Assembly (NCBI RefSeq): GCF_005281615.1
Contig: NZ_SZZM01000005.1
Span: 248,001 to 312,000, forward strand
Length of the DNA: 64,000 bases
Source: Rhodoligotrophos defluvii
GTDB taxonomy: Bacteria > Pseudomonadota > Alphaproteobacteria > Rhizobiales > Im1
Direction: 5' to 3'
The notes below the pieces were generated by a model. That model made no database searches and had not been told where the DNA came from. It saw only the letters and a program-made list of their open reading frames with translations. A program made the translations under genes and the position numbers. This document shows, piece by piece, positions 18,359 through 26,757 of the stretch; position 1 is the first letter of the stretch, and each line of letters begins with the position of its first letter.

Positions 18359-19611
18359 GCGGTCATCAACTCCAGGTAATGGCGCCAGATGCCGCGCTGC
18401 GGCACCTCGTCGGTGGAATGGCCGATCAGATAGCCGTTCTCGTCCCGCCGCTCGCGGTGAAGCCCGCGGGTCAGCGTGAGCCATTCGGGATCGCGGATCG
18501 CCGCCCCGCGATGGTTGCGCTCATACATTTCCGTATCATCGGCCAGCAGCAGGCCGGCCGGGCCCACCGAGCCCATGGTTTGCTGGCGCAGGCGGCGGTT
18601 GAAATCGGGCGCGCCCTTGAACTGCAGGGCCGTCACGTGCTGGATGGTCTCGTCCACCGCGATCGGCTGGATCACGAACAGCTGGATCTCGGCGATGAAC
18701 AGGTTGGGGAAGATCATGGTATGTGGCGTGCCGTCGATCATGATCTGGCGTGCGCGCTCCGGGCCATAAGCCCCTGTCATGGCCCGCACGTAATCCGGCA
18801 GCCGGCCTTCGTTGGTCCCGAACCATTGCAGCGGCTTGTCCAGGCGTCGCCATTCCGGGCGTAGGTCGAACTCCGTGTGACCGTTGCCGAAATCACGGGT
18901 CAGCGCGCTGGAGCGGGGATCATAGAGCTTGCCGATGCCGCTGTCGGAGACCTGGAAGATCGAGCTGTGCACGAAGGCCGGATGATAGCCATCGGTCTCG
19001 TTCTCCAGAATGAATTTCCAGTTGGCCTTGGTGCGATGCTGGAGGAAGCCGGCGGTAAGCTCGAGCTCGCCTTCCGGGGAATTGTCCAGGAGCTGGTCGA
19101 GGGAGGCCTTGGCCCCGCCCAGATATTCGTCCAGCGAGGGGCCGTCCTCCGCGAAGGAACCGAAGATGAAGCCGCGATAGATGCCGATGCGCGGCACCTT
19201 GCCCAGGCCGAACTGGCGCTTGTCGCAGCCCTCGTAGCCGTCGGCGAAGGCAAAGCCGATGAGGTCGCCCGTATTGCTGAAGGTCCAGGAGTGATACGGG
19301 CAGGTGAAGGTGGTGCGGTTGCCCCGGCGATAGGCGCAGAGCTGGTTGCCGCGATGGGGACACTTGTTGAGCAGGAGCCTGATCTCCCCGGCGCGGTCGC
19401 GCACCAGCAGAACCGGCGTCGGTCCGATCGACTTGGTCACATAGTCATTGGGATTGGGCACCTCGCTCACATGACCGACATAGACCCAGGTGCGGTACCA
19501 GATGCGCTCCAGCTCATCCTGAAAGATCCGCTCGTCCGTATAAAGGCTACTATGGACCCTGGTCGGCTCCACGAGGCTGCGGTAGTCCGGCGTCTTTGGC
19601 ATATGAAGCAT
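18355..19611 (-). CDS. Rieske oxygenase large (alpha) subunit
   Basis: This is the catalytic subunit of a ring-hydroxylating oxygenase, 418 residues long. The Rieske [2Fe-2S] site is Cys84, His86, Cys104 and His107 (CPHRGNQLC and TCPYHSW). The mononuclear iron site is His210 and His215 with bridging Asp207 in the NETDGYHPAFVH segment. It oxidises an aromatic or related ring using electrons from a separate reductase. The gene is divergent from the CoA ligase gene, with two operator-like palindromes between them. AGAAGG lies about 12 bases before the ATG. The substrate is not known, and no close match to benzoate or biphenyl enzymes is obvious. Confidence 0.93.
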   Translation of the reverse strand: MLHMPKTPDYRSLVEPTRVHSSLYTDERIFQDELERIWYRTWVYVGHVSEVPNPNDYVTKSIGPTPVLLVRDRAGEIRLLLNKCPHRGNQLCAYRRGNRTTFTCPYHSWTFSNTGDLIGFAFADGYEGCDKRQFGLGKVPRIGIYRGFIFGSFAEDGPSLDEYLGGAKASLDQLLDNSPEGELELTAGFLQHRTKANWKFILENETDGYHPAFVHSSIFQVSDSGIGKLYDPRSSALTRDFGNGHTEFDLRPEWRRLDKPLQWFGTNEGRLPDYVRAMTGAYGPERARQIMIDGTPHTMIFPNLFIAEIQLFVIQPIAVDETIQHVTALQFKGAPDFNRRLRQQTMGSVGPAGLLLADDTEMYERNHRGAAIRDPEWLTLTRGLHRERRDENGYLIGHSTDEVPQRGIWRHYLELMTA

Positions 19612-19637
19612 GGCGCTGTCGTACCTTCTGGGGAAGA

Positions 19638-19661
19638 ATATTAGACCGAACGATCGTTCTA
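19638..19661. promoter_or_regulatory. TetR operator-like site B (over the Rieske gene promoter)
   Basis: The 20-bp near-palindrome at 19642-19661 has the form TAGACCGA..TCGTTCTA. Extended to 22 bases, the two halves match at 9 of 11 positions. On the minus strand a TAATAT hexamer (19643-19638) overlaps it about 30 bases before the oxygenase start, as expected of a repressor site covering a -10 element. Confidence 0.7.
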
Positions 19662-19717
19662 ATTATTTGCGCTCGACGACATTTGTCAAGGCCGCACCAC
19701 TGCCAGCAGCTCGGCCA

Positions 19718-19747
19718 TTTACATAGACCGATCGTTCGTTCTAATAA
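19718..19747 (+). promoter_or_regulatory. Promoter of the CoA ligase operon with TetR operator-like site C
   Basis: TTTACA (19718-19723) and TAATAA (19742-19747) are separated by 18 bases. The 20-bp palindrome at 19724-19743, which differs from site B at only two positions, fills the spacer and overlaps the -10. This is the geometry expected for direct repression by a TetR-family protein. Confidence 0.7.
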
Positions 19748-19813
19748 AATGCTGATTGCCGGGAGTCGTCCATGTGATGCGATCGAAAAGTTCCGGCGCA
19801 AAGGGAGGATTGG

Positions 19814-21136
19814 ATGCTGCATCCCGAGGTGGAGAGCCTGGACTGGCCCGCGATCCAAAAGCTGCAGAGGAAGAGATTGGCGGAGCTCGGTGCGCGCCTT
19901 GCGGAAAGCCCGGAATGGGTCGACCATTTCGCCACGGCCGGCATGAACCCGCGCGACCTCGCTGCCGAAGACGGGCTGGAGAACGCGCCGTTCCTGGACA
20001 AATCGGCCCTGCATGAGCGCTATCCCTTCCCGTTCCTGACCGTGCCGATGGACCGGGTGCAGCGCTTCATGGCCACATCAGGCACAACGGGACTTCCGGT
20101 TCTGTTCGGCCTCACCGAAGCGGACTACACGAAGCTCATGCCGTACCAACTAGCGCGCATGCTGGCGGCCGCCGGGGTCCGGCGGGGCCAACGGGCCTAT
20201 CAGGGCTATGGCTATGGGCTGTGGATCGGCGGCCCCGCGCTTGATACGGGCTTTGCCGCGCTGGGCTGCACCACATTCCCGATCGGGCCAGGGCGCGCCG
20301 AACTGGCGGTGCGCTGGTTGCGCGACCACGGCTATGAGGTGGCCTCCATGTCGCCGCTCTGGCTCATGACCCTGATCACCCAGGCCAAGCAGATGGGCAT
20401 CGATCCCAAGACGGACTGGTGCCTCAAAGTGGGCATTCTCGGCGGCCAGTCCGTCTCGACCGAATTCCGCGCCCAGCTCGAAGCCGAAATGCCCGAGGGC
20501 TTCATGAGCCACAACATCTACGGCACGACCGAAGCCGGCGGCCCGATCCTGGCGATCTCGACCCCCTATACCCACGGGGATGACGAGCTGCAGCTCATGA
20601 ACGAGGACACGGTGATCACCGAGATCCTCGATCCCGCCACCTTGAAACCGATTGAGCCGGGAGAGGTGGGCGAGATCGTCGTCACCACATTGTGCCGCGA
20701 GGCCTCGCCGGTGGTGCGCTGGCGCACCCGCGACCTGGTGCGGCTGTCGCCGAACCCTTTCGATTGTCCGTCTGGGCGGCGCGGCATGCGCAAGATCGGC
20801 CGCATCATCGGCCGCACCGACGACATGATCAAGGTGAAGGGGGTGATCGTCTTCCCCTCGCAGGTGGAGGATATCGTCGCCAAGACGCCCGGCACCGTGA
20901 AGGAGGCCTGGCAGATCTATATCGACAAGCAGCGCACCACCATCGGCACGATGTGCGTGGCCGTGGAGGCGGCGCGCGGTGCGGGCCGGCCGCCCGCGCA
21001 GATCGTGGACGAGATCAGGCGCGAGATTCAGGCCCGGCTCGGTATCAACGTGCAGGTGGAGTGCCTGGAGGAGGGTGCCTTGCCGCGCTATGAGGCCAAG
21101 GCAACCCGGGTGCTGCACCGGGCGGAGGTTGCCTGA
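19814..21136 (+). CDS. PaaK-like aryl-CoA ligase (AMP-forming)
   Basis: The 440-residue enzyme belongs to the phenylacetate-CoA ligase group of adenylate-forming enzymes, which activate aryl acids with ATP and CoA. The AMP-binding loop is TSGTTGLPV, the acceptor motif is YGTTEAGGP and the C-terminal hinge is GRTDDMIKVKGVIVFPSQVE. GGGAGGA lies a few bases before the ATG. It opens the operon with the hydroxyacid dehydrogenase gene and is divergent from the Rieske genes. Phenylacetate, indoleacetate or an aminobenzoyl derivative are all possible substrates. Confidence 0.92.
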   Translation: MLHPEVESLDWPAIQKLQRKRLAELGARLAESPEWVDHFATAGMNPRDLAAEDGLENAPFLDKSALHERYPFPFLTVPMDRVQRFMATSGTTGLPVLFGLTEADYTKLMPYQLARMLAAAGVRRGQRAYQGYGYGLWIGGPALDTGFAALGCTTFPIGPGRAELAVRWLRDHGYEVASMSPLWLMTLITQAKQMGIDPKTDWCLKVGILGGQSVSTEFRAQLEAEMPEGFMSHNIYGTTEAGGPILAISTPYTHGDDELQLMNEDTVITEILDPATLKPIEPGEVGEIVVTTLCREASPVVRWRTRDLVRLSPNPFDCPSGRRGMRKIGRIIGRTDDMIKVKGVIVFPSQVEDIVAKTPGTVKEAWQIYIDKQRTTIGTMCVAVEAARGAGRPPAQIVDEIRREIQARLGINVQVECLEEGALPRYEAKATRVLHRAEVA

Positions 21137-21137
21137 G

Positions 21138-22376
21138 GTGGAAGCGAGGGCGGGGCGGTTCAAGCACATCCTGAATGTGGAGGACATGCGCCGGGAGGCA
21201 TGCCGCCGGCTGCCGCGCGCCATCTTCGACTTCATCGATGGCGCGGCGGAAGATGAGGTATCGCGTCGCCGCAACCGCATGCAGTTCGAGGACTGGGGCT
21301 TTGTGCAGCGGGTGCTGAACGACGTAAGCCGGGTGGACATGTCGCTCGAGCTGTTCGGCCGGCGCTATGCGGCGCCCTTCGGCATCGGGCCAACCGGGCT
21401 TGCGGGCCTTGCCTGGCCACGGGCGGAAATCCTGTTGGCCAAGGAAGCCGTCGGTGCGGGCATTCCCCTCTGCCTCAGCACCGTCTCCAGCGTGCGGCTG
21501 GAGGAAGTGGCGGACGCCGCGGGCCCGGGCGCCTGGTTCCAGCTCTACATCTTCCGTAACCGCGACTTGTCCCGCAGCCTGCTGGCCCGGGCAAAGACGG
21601 CAGGTTTTGAGGTGTTGGTGCTGACGGTAGACTGCGCCACCGGCGGCAATCGCGAGCGCGACCCGCGTAACGACTTCATGCTGCCCTTGAAGCTCACCCG
21701 CCGCAACGTGCTCGACACGCTGCGGCATCCGGGATGGCTGATGCGCCTTGCCAAATCGGGCGCGCCGCGGCCGGAGAACATGGTGGAAGCGGCCACCGGG
21801 GCAGGCGCAAGCGCTCAGGGGCTGGTCGCCTTCATGAATTCCCAGCTCGACCCCTCGGTGACATGGACCGATGTGGCCGAGTTCACCGCCCTGTGGAAAG
21901 GGCCGGTCATCATCAAGGGACTGCTCAGCGTGCACGACGTGCTGCGTGCCGCTGACATCGGCGCATCGGGTGTGATCCTGTCCAATCATGGCGGCCGGCA
22001 GCTCGACGGCGCGGTGTCGCCGCTCACCGTGCTGCCGGAGATCCGTCAGCAGCTGGGAAACCGGCTCACCATCCTGTGCGACAGCGGCTTCCGGCGGGGA
22101 ACAGACATCATCAAGGCCCGGGCGCTTGGGGCCGATGCGGTGCTGATGGGGCGCAACACGCTGTATGGCGCCGGGGCGGCGGGGGCGGCCGGCATTGCCC
22201 ATGTGATCAGGATTCTGAAGACGGAGCTCGAACGGGCCATGACCTTGCTGGGTGCCGCCTCCCTCTCCGAGATCACCCCCGAGCATGTGCGCTATCTGGG
22301 TGCGGCGCATCTCGCCGAGGTGAGCGCACCAGCGAACTACGCCGTCCTGCAACGGCGAATGGAGGCGGCCATGTGA
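21138..22376 (+). CDS. FMN-dependent alpha-hydroxyacid dehydrogenase (lactate/mandelate type)
   Basis: The 412-residue enzyme is a TIM-barrel flavoprotein that oxidises an S-2-hydroxyacid to the 2-oxoacid. The active-site motif SNHGGRQLDG contains the catalytic His and substrate-binding Arg. Other family marks are IFDFIDGAAEDE near the N-terminus and FGIGPTGLAGL. The start is a GTG at 21138, two bases after the ligase stop, with GGAGG ten bases upstream. A longer frame from 20979 would overlap the ligase. Mandelate, aryl-lactate or lactate could be the substrate; the setting favours an aryl-hydroxyacid. Confidence 0.92.
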   Translation: MEARAGRFKHILNVEDMRREACRRLPRAIFDFIDGAAEDEVSRRRNRMQFEDWGFVQRVLNDVSRVDMSLELFGRRYAAPFGIGPTGLAGLAWPRAEILLAKEAVGAGIPLCLSTVSSVRLEEVADAAGPGAWFQLYIFRNRDLSRSLLARAKTAGFEVLVLTVDCATGGNRERDPRNDFMLPLKLTRRNVLDTLRHPGWLMRLAKSGAPRPENMVEAATGAGASAQGLVAFMNSQLDPSVTWTDVAEFTALWKGPVIIKGLLSVHDVLRAADIGASGVILSNHGGRQLDGAVSPLTVLPEIRQQLGNRLTILCDSGFRRGTDIIKARALGADAVLMGRNTLYGAGAAGAAGIAHVIRILKTELERAMTLLGAASLSEITPEHVRYLGAAHLAEVSAPANYAVLQRRMEAAM

Positions 22377-22467
22377 GCGCCTCACCGGGCCTGCTTCTCG
22401 CGAAAAATTGCCTCGGGCAGTGCCGATCCCTATAGTCCCGCATCTGATCATCAAGACAGGTAGTCCT

Positions 22468-23103
22468 GTGGCGAGAACGCGTTCCCCGGAATTCGACAAC
22501 ATCCAGGCCTCGATCATCGAGAAGACCGCTGCGCTGTTTGCCTCGCGCGGCTATGCGGCCACCTCGATCGGCGACATCGCGGCCGCCTGCAACTGCTCGA
22601 AGTCGCGCCTCTATCATTATTTCGAGTCCAAGGAGGCGATCCTGTCCGAGATGCTCACCGAGCATGTGGACAAGCTGCTGGAGCGTTGCCGCGAGACGCT
22701 GCAGCGGCATGAGGACCCGGTGGAGCGGTTCCACGAGCTCATCCGCCTGTTCCTGGACGTTTATGCGGTCTCGGGCAACAAGCACGTGGTGCTGCTCACC
22801 TGCCTGCAGTTCCTGCCCGAGGACAAGCGCAAGGAAATCGTGGAGAAGCAGCGGGCGCTGATCGCCACGGTGCGCGATATCCTAGTCCGCATCCGCCCGG
22901 ACATGCCGCAGGACGCGCAGGTCACGCATGCGGACACCATGCTGTTCTTCGGCATGATCAACTGGACCTACACCTGGTACAAGCCGCAAGGCTCGATCCA
23001 GCCGGGCGAGTTGGCGGAACGGGCGGTGGACATCTTTCTCGACGGCTACCGCCATATCGCGGCGCCGAAGGCGAAGTCCGCGAAGCGGTCCGGCGCGCGC
23101 TGA
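22468..23103 (+). CDS. TetR-family regulator
   Basis: The 211-residue protein has an N-terminal TetR helix-turn-helix domain (ASIIEKTAALFASRGYAATS, then DIAAACNCSKSRLYHYFESKEAIL) and a C-terminal ligand domain of the TetR_C type. I prefer the GTG at 22468; a TTG at 22408 gives a longer 231-residue version. It follows the dehydrogenase gene by 91 bases and precedes the oxidoreductase gene, in the middle of the four operator-like sites A-D, so it is the obvious candidate to bind them. The effector is likely a CoA ester or aryl acid, which is inference. The C-terminus is a basic Lys/Arg/Ala tail. Confidence 0.9.
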   Translation: MARTRSPEFDNIQASIIEKTAALFASRGYAATSIGDIAAACNCSKSRLYHYFESKEAILSEMLTEHVDKLLERCRETLQRHEDPVERFHELIRLFLDVYAVSGNKHVVLLTCLQFLPEDKRKEIVEKQRALIATVRDILVRIRPDMPQDAQVTHADTMLFFGMINWTYTWYKPQGSIQPGELAERAVDIFLDGYRHIAAPKAKSAKRSGAR

Positions 23104-23146
23104 GCGGAAGGCGCGGGGAGGTGAGCGTCGTTCTCTGGAAAATTAA

Positions 23147-23175
23147 TTGATCGACCGTTCGTTCTATGCATAAAT
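23147..23175 (+). promoter_or_regulatory. TetR operator-like site D with promoter of the oxidoreductase gene
   Basis: The 20-bp element at 23147-23166 matches 17 of 20 positions of site C. TTGATC at 23147-23152 and ATAAAT at 23170-23175 are 17 bases apart, so the element covers the -35 and spacer of a plausible promoter about 45 bases before the start of the next gene. Confidence 0.65.
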
Positions 23176-23216
23176 GAATCGAGAAAGCCGAGCCCGTTGA
23201 GCCACCGCTAGAGAAA

Positions 23217-26200
23217 ATGGGCTCCGGGCAGCATCTCGGCGAATGGGGAGCCCTGCCGCGCATGGCCAGCAAAGCAGCCGAAATGGACAGCATCTACCGC
23301 TCCTCGGCCGGAGAGTTGATGGTGACCGGCACCCAGGCTCTGCTCCTGGCGATGATCCGCCAGCGCCGGTTCGATCGGGCGCGCGGCCTGAACACCGCCG
23401 GCTTCATCAGCGGCTATCGCGGCTCGCCCCTGTCCAGCCTCGATACCGAGGCCTGGCGCGTGGCGAAGGACCTGGCGGCGGAAGACATCCGCTTTCAGCC
23501 TGGCATCAACGAGGACCTGGCGCTGACCGCCGTATGGGGCACGCAGCAGACCGCGCTTGATCAACGCGCCAAGGTCGAGGGCGTGTTCGCCATGTGGTAC
23601 GGCAAGGGCGCCGGGCTCGATCGTTGTGGCGACGCGCTGCGCCACGCCCATGGGGCGGGCTCATCCCGCAGCGGCGGCGTACTGGTGGTTGCGGGCGATG
23701 ACCATGCGCTGAAGTCGTCGAGCCAGGCCTATCATTCCGAGCCCACCTTCATCGACATGCAGATGCCGGTGCTCTATCCGGCCGACATTCAGGAGCTCTT
23801 GGACTATGCGGTGCTCGGCTTCGAGATGTCGCGCTATTCCGGGTGCTATGTCGGCCTCAAGGTGCTGGCGGAGCATGTGAACTCGACGGCAATCGTCGAT
23901 GTGGGCCTCGAGCGGATTTCGCTGGCCCATCCGCGCGCACTGGGGCCGGACAACGACCGCTGGATCCGCTGGCCCGATCCGTGGCCCGAGGTGGAGCGGC
24001 GCTTGTTCGGCGTGAAGCTGCCGGCCGCGCTGGACTTCGCCCGTGCCAACCAGCTCAACCGCGTGATGGTGCAGGCGGCCGCGCCGCGCCTCGGCATCGT
24101 GGTCGCGGGCAAGTCCTATCTCGACCTCAAGCAGGCGCTGCGCCTCGCTGACCTGTCACTGGACGAGGCGGGTGAGCGCGGCCTCTCAATCTACAAGATC
24201 GGCATGCCATGGCCGGCGGACGAGGCGGCGCTCGCCACCTTCTGCCTGGGCAATGAGACGATCCTGATCATCGAGGAGAAGCGCGATCTCCTTGAGAGCC
24301 AGGTCAAATCCGCGCTCTATCCCTTCGCCGGTCAGCAGCGGCCAGCGGTGCTGGGCCGGTGCGACCGTGAGGGCGAGCCGCTGTTCCCCATGGTAGGCGA
24401 GCTGTCGGCGGAGATGATCCTTGCGGCGCTCGCGCCCGAAATTGCCGACAGGCTGGATGAGCGCCGCCGCGCGCTAATCCAAGCGGTGCTGCATCAGCCC
24501 CCCGCGCCGGCAGCGGTGCTGCCGCCGCGGGCGCCCTATTTCTGCTCGGGATGCCCGCACAACAGCTCCACGGTGGTGCCGGAGGGCAGCCGGGCGCTCG
24601 GCGGTGTCGGCTGCCATTTCATGGCCACCGGCATGGACCGCAGCACCGACACCTTCACCCAGATGGGCGGCGAGGGCGTGCCATGGATCGGCACCGCGCC
24701 ATTCACCGAAACGGACCATGTGTTCGTGAACCTGGGGGAGGGCACCTATTTCCACTCTGGCAGCCTGGCGATCCGCGCCGCCGTCGCGGCTGGGGTGAAC
24801 GTCACCTACAAGATCCTCTACAATGACGCGATCGCCATGACCGGCGGCCAGCCGGTGGACGGCAAGCTTTCTGTCGCCGACATCGTGCGCCAGGTGCAGG
24901 CGGAAGGCGTGAAGCGCATCGCCGTCGTGGCCGAGGATATGGACGGCTACCACGCGCGGACCGGCCTGCCTGCAGCGGTGCCGGTCTCGGGCCGGGAGCA
25001 GCTGCAACAGGTGCAGGACGAGCTGCGCCGGGTGCCTGGCGTATCGGTGCTGATCTATGACCAGGTCTGCGCCACGGAGAAGCGGCGGCGGCGCAAGCGC
25101 GGCACCATGGCGCAAGCCGAGACGCGGGTGCTGATCAATGACCGGGTGTGCGAGGGCTGCGGCGATTGCTCCGTACAGTCGAACTGCCTGTCGGTGGTGC
25201 CGGTCGAAACCGAATTCGGGCGCAAGCGCGCCATCGATCAGACGAATTGCAACCAGGACCTCTCCTGCCTCAAGGGCTTCTGCCCGAGCTTTGTGACCAT
25301 CGAGGGCGCGAGCCTGCGCAAGCCGGTGCTCGACCCGGCGCTGCTCGACGAGGCCGCCATTCCCGAACCGCCGCTGCCGCCGCTTCCCGCCAGCGGCGCC
25401 TACGATATGCTGATTGCCGGCGTGGGCGGCACCGGCATCGTCACGGTGAGCACTTTGCTGGCCACGGCCGCCCGGACGCAGGGCCATGCCTTTACCGTAC
25501 ACGACAAGCTGGGCATGGCGCAAAAATACGGGGCGGTGAACAGCCATCTGCGGCTGGCTGTTTCCCCCGGTCAGCTCGATGCCGTGCGGATTGCGCGCGG
25601 GGCGGCGCGGGTGCTGATCGGCGGCGATCTGAGGGTTTCGGCCGAGCCGGCCATGCTCGATCTGGTCGCCCGCGAGAATGGGAGCCTGGTCATCGCCAGC
25701 GAGCAGGCGGTCGGCGGTGAGTTCGTCCGCAATCCGGATTACGACTTCCAGTCCCACGCGCTGCAGAGGACGCTGGAACGGCTTGCGCCAGGCCGCACCC
25801 ATCTTATCCCGGCCAGGCACCTCGCCCAATCGCTGCTGGGCGATGAGATCGGCGCCAACCTGATCCTGGTGGGCTATGCCTGGCAGCAAGGGCTGATCCC
25901 GATTCCGCGCGAGGCCATTCATCAGGCGATTGTGCAGAACGGGGTGGCGGTCAAGCTCAATCAGGCCGCCTTCGCGCTGGGCCGGCGTTATGCGCACGAG
26001 CCGGAAGCCGTCCTCCGCCGGCTGGAGCGTGCGCGTGCGCCGCTTCCGCAGGAGATGACTTGGCAGGCGTTGGCCGAGCATCGGGCAGCCGAGCTCACGC
26101 GCTATCAGAATGCGGCCTATGCCAGGCGCTATCGCCGGCTCGTCGATCTGGTGGCCGCGGCCGAAGCGCGGGCCATCGGGGCGCCCGGCGCCCTGGCCCA

Positions 26201-26726
26201 TGCGGTGGCCGAGAATTTCGCCAAGCTGATGGCCTATAAGGACGAGTATGAGGTGGCGCGCCTCTACACGGACGGCCTGTTCCAGCAGGCGCTTGAGAAG
26301 ACCGTCGCAGCCACCGGCAGGGTCCATTTCCATCTGGCGGCACCGCTGATCGCCCGACGCGATCCGTTGACCGGCCTGCCGCGAAAACGCCGCTTCGGGC
26401 CGTGGATGCTGCACCTGTTCCGGCTGCTGGCGCGGATGAAGGGCCTGCGCGGCACCGCGCTCGACCCGTTCGGATGGCATCCCGACCGGCGCGAGGAGCG
26501 CGCCCTGATCGCGGAATACGAAGCGGACCTTTCGCGCATTGCCGCAGCGCTAAAGCCAGAAACGCACGGGCCGGCGGTGGAGTTTGCCCGCCTGCCGCAG
26601 CGCATCCGCGGCTATGGGCATGTGAAAAAGGCGGCGATCGAGGCGGTGCGCCCCAAACGCGAGCAGCTGCTTGCCGCTTTTGCCGCCGGGCCGGCGAACC
26701 CGCCGCTGCCGGTTGCCGCCGAATGA
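23217..26726 (+). CDS. Fused indolepyruvate:ferredoxin oxidoreductase (2-oxoacid oxidative decarboxylase)
   Basis: The 1169-residue enzyme oxidatively decarboxylates aryl-2-oxoacids (indolepyruvate, phenylpyruvate) to the acyl-CoA, passing electrons to ferredoxin. It is the single-chain proteobacterial form. In order it has a pyrimidine-binding domain (about 25-230), a thiamine diphosphate domain (about 440-620, with CSGCPHN and GEGTYFHSG), a cysteine-rich iron-sulphur region (about 640-690, CEGCGDCSVQSNC and CNQDLSCLKGFC), and a gamma-type domain (about 725-900, GVGGTGIVTVSTLLATAA). A DUF6537-like tail follows. An internal ATG at 23262 is an alternative start. It sits under operator-like site D, after the TetR gene. 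Confidence 0.93.
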   Translation: MGSGQHLGEWGALPRMASKAAEMDSIYRSSAGELMVTGTQALLLAMIRQRRFDRARGLNTAGFISGYRGSPLSSLDTEAWRVAKDLAAEDIRFQPGINEDLALTAVWGTQQTALDQRAKVEGVFAMWYGKGAGLDRCGDALRHAHGAGSSRSGGVLVVAGDDHALKSSSQAYHSEPTFIDMQMPVLYPADIQELLDYAVLGFEMSRYSGCYVGLKVLAEHVNSTAIVDVGLERISLAHPRALGPDNDRWIRWPDPWPEVERRLFGVKLPAALDFARANQLNRVMVQAAAPRLGIVVAGKSYLDLKQALRLADLSLDEAGERGLSIYKIGMPWPADEAALATFCLGNETILIIEEKRDLLESQVKSALYPFAGQQRPAVLGRCDREGEPLFPMVGELSAEMILAALAPEIADRLDERRRALIQAVLHQPPAPAAVLPPRAPYFCSGCPHNSSTVVPEGSRALGGVGCHFMATGMDRSTDTFTQMGGEGVPWIGTAPFTETDHVFVNLGEGTYFHSGSLAIRAAVAAGVNVTYKILYNDAIAMTGGQPVDGKLSVADIVRQVQAEGVKRIAVVAEDMDGYHARTGLPAAVPVSGREQLQQVQDELRRVPGVSVLIYDQVCATEKRRRRKRGTMAQAETRVLINDRVCEGCGDCSVQSNCLSVVPVETEFGRKRAIDQTNCNQDLSCLKGFCPSFVTIEGASLRKPVLDPALLDEAAIPEPPLPPLPASGAYDMLIAGVGGTGIVTVSTLLATAARTQGHAFTVHDKLGMAQKYGAVNSHLRLAVSPGQLDAVRIARGAARVLIGGDLRVSAEPAMLDLVARENGSLVIASEQAVGGEFVRNPDYDFQSHALQRTLERLAPGRTHLIPARHLAQSLLGDEIGANLILVGYAWQQGLIPIPREAIHQAIVQNGVAVKLNQAAFALGRRYAHEPEAVLRRLERARAPLPQEMTWQALAEHRAAELTRYQNAAYARRYRRLVDLVAAAEARAIGAPGALAHAVAENFAKLMAYKDEYEVARLYTDGLFQQALEKTVAATGRVHFHLAAPLIARRDPLTGLPRKRRFGPWMLHLFRLLARMKGLRGTALDPFGWHPDRREERALIAEYEADLSRIAAALKPETHGPAVEFARLPQRIRGYGHVKKAAIEAVRPKREQLLAAFAAGPANPPLPVAAE

Positions 26727-26757
26727 CCGAACCGAGGGGACAATAGGGGAGACAACA

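Noticed and set aside
24474-26480. 668-codon open frame on the minus strand inside the oxidoreductase gene
   Set aside because: It is exactly antisense to a well-supported enzyme, has no recognisable domain and reflects the scarcity of stop codons in high-GC DNA.
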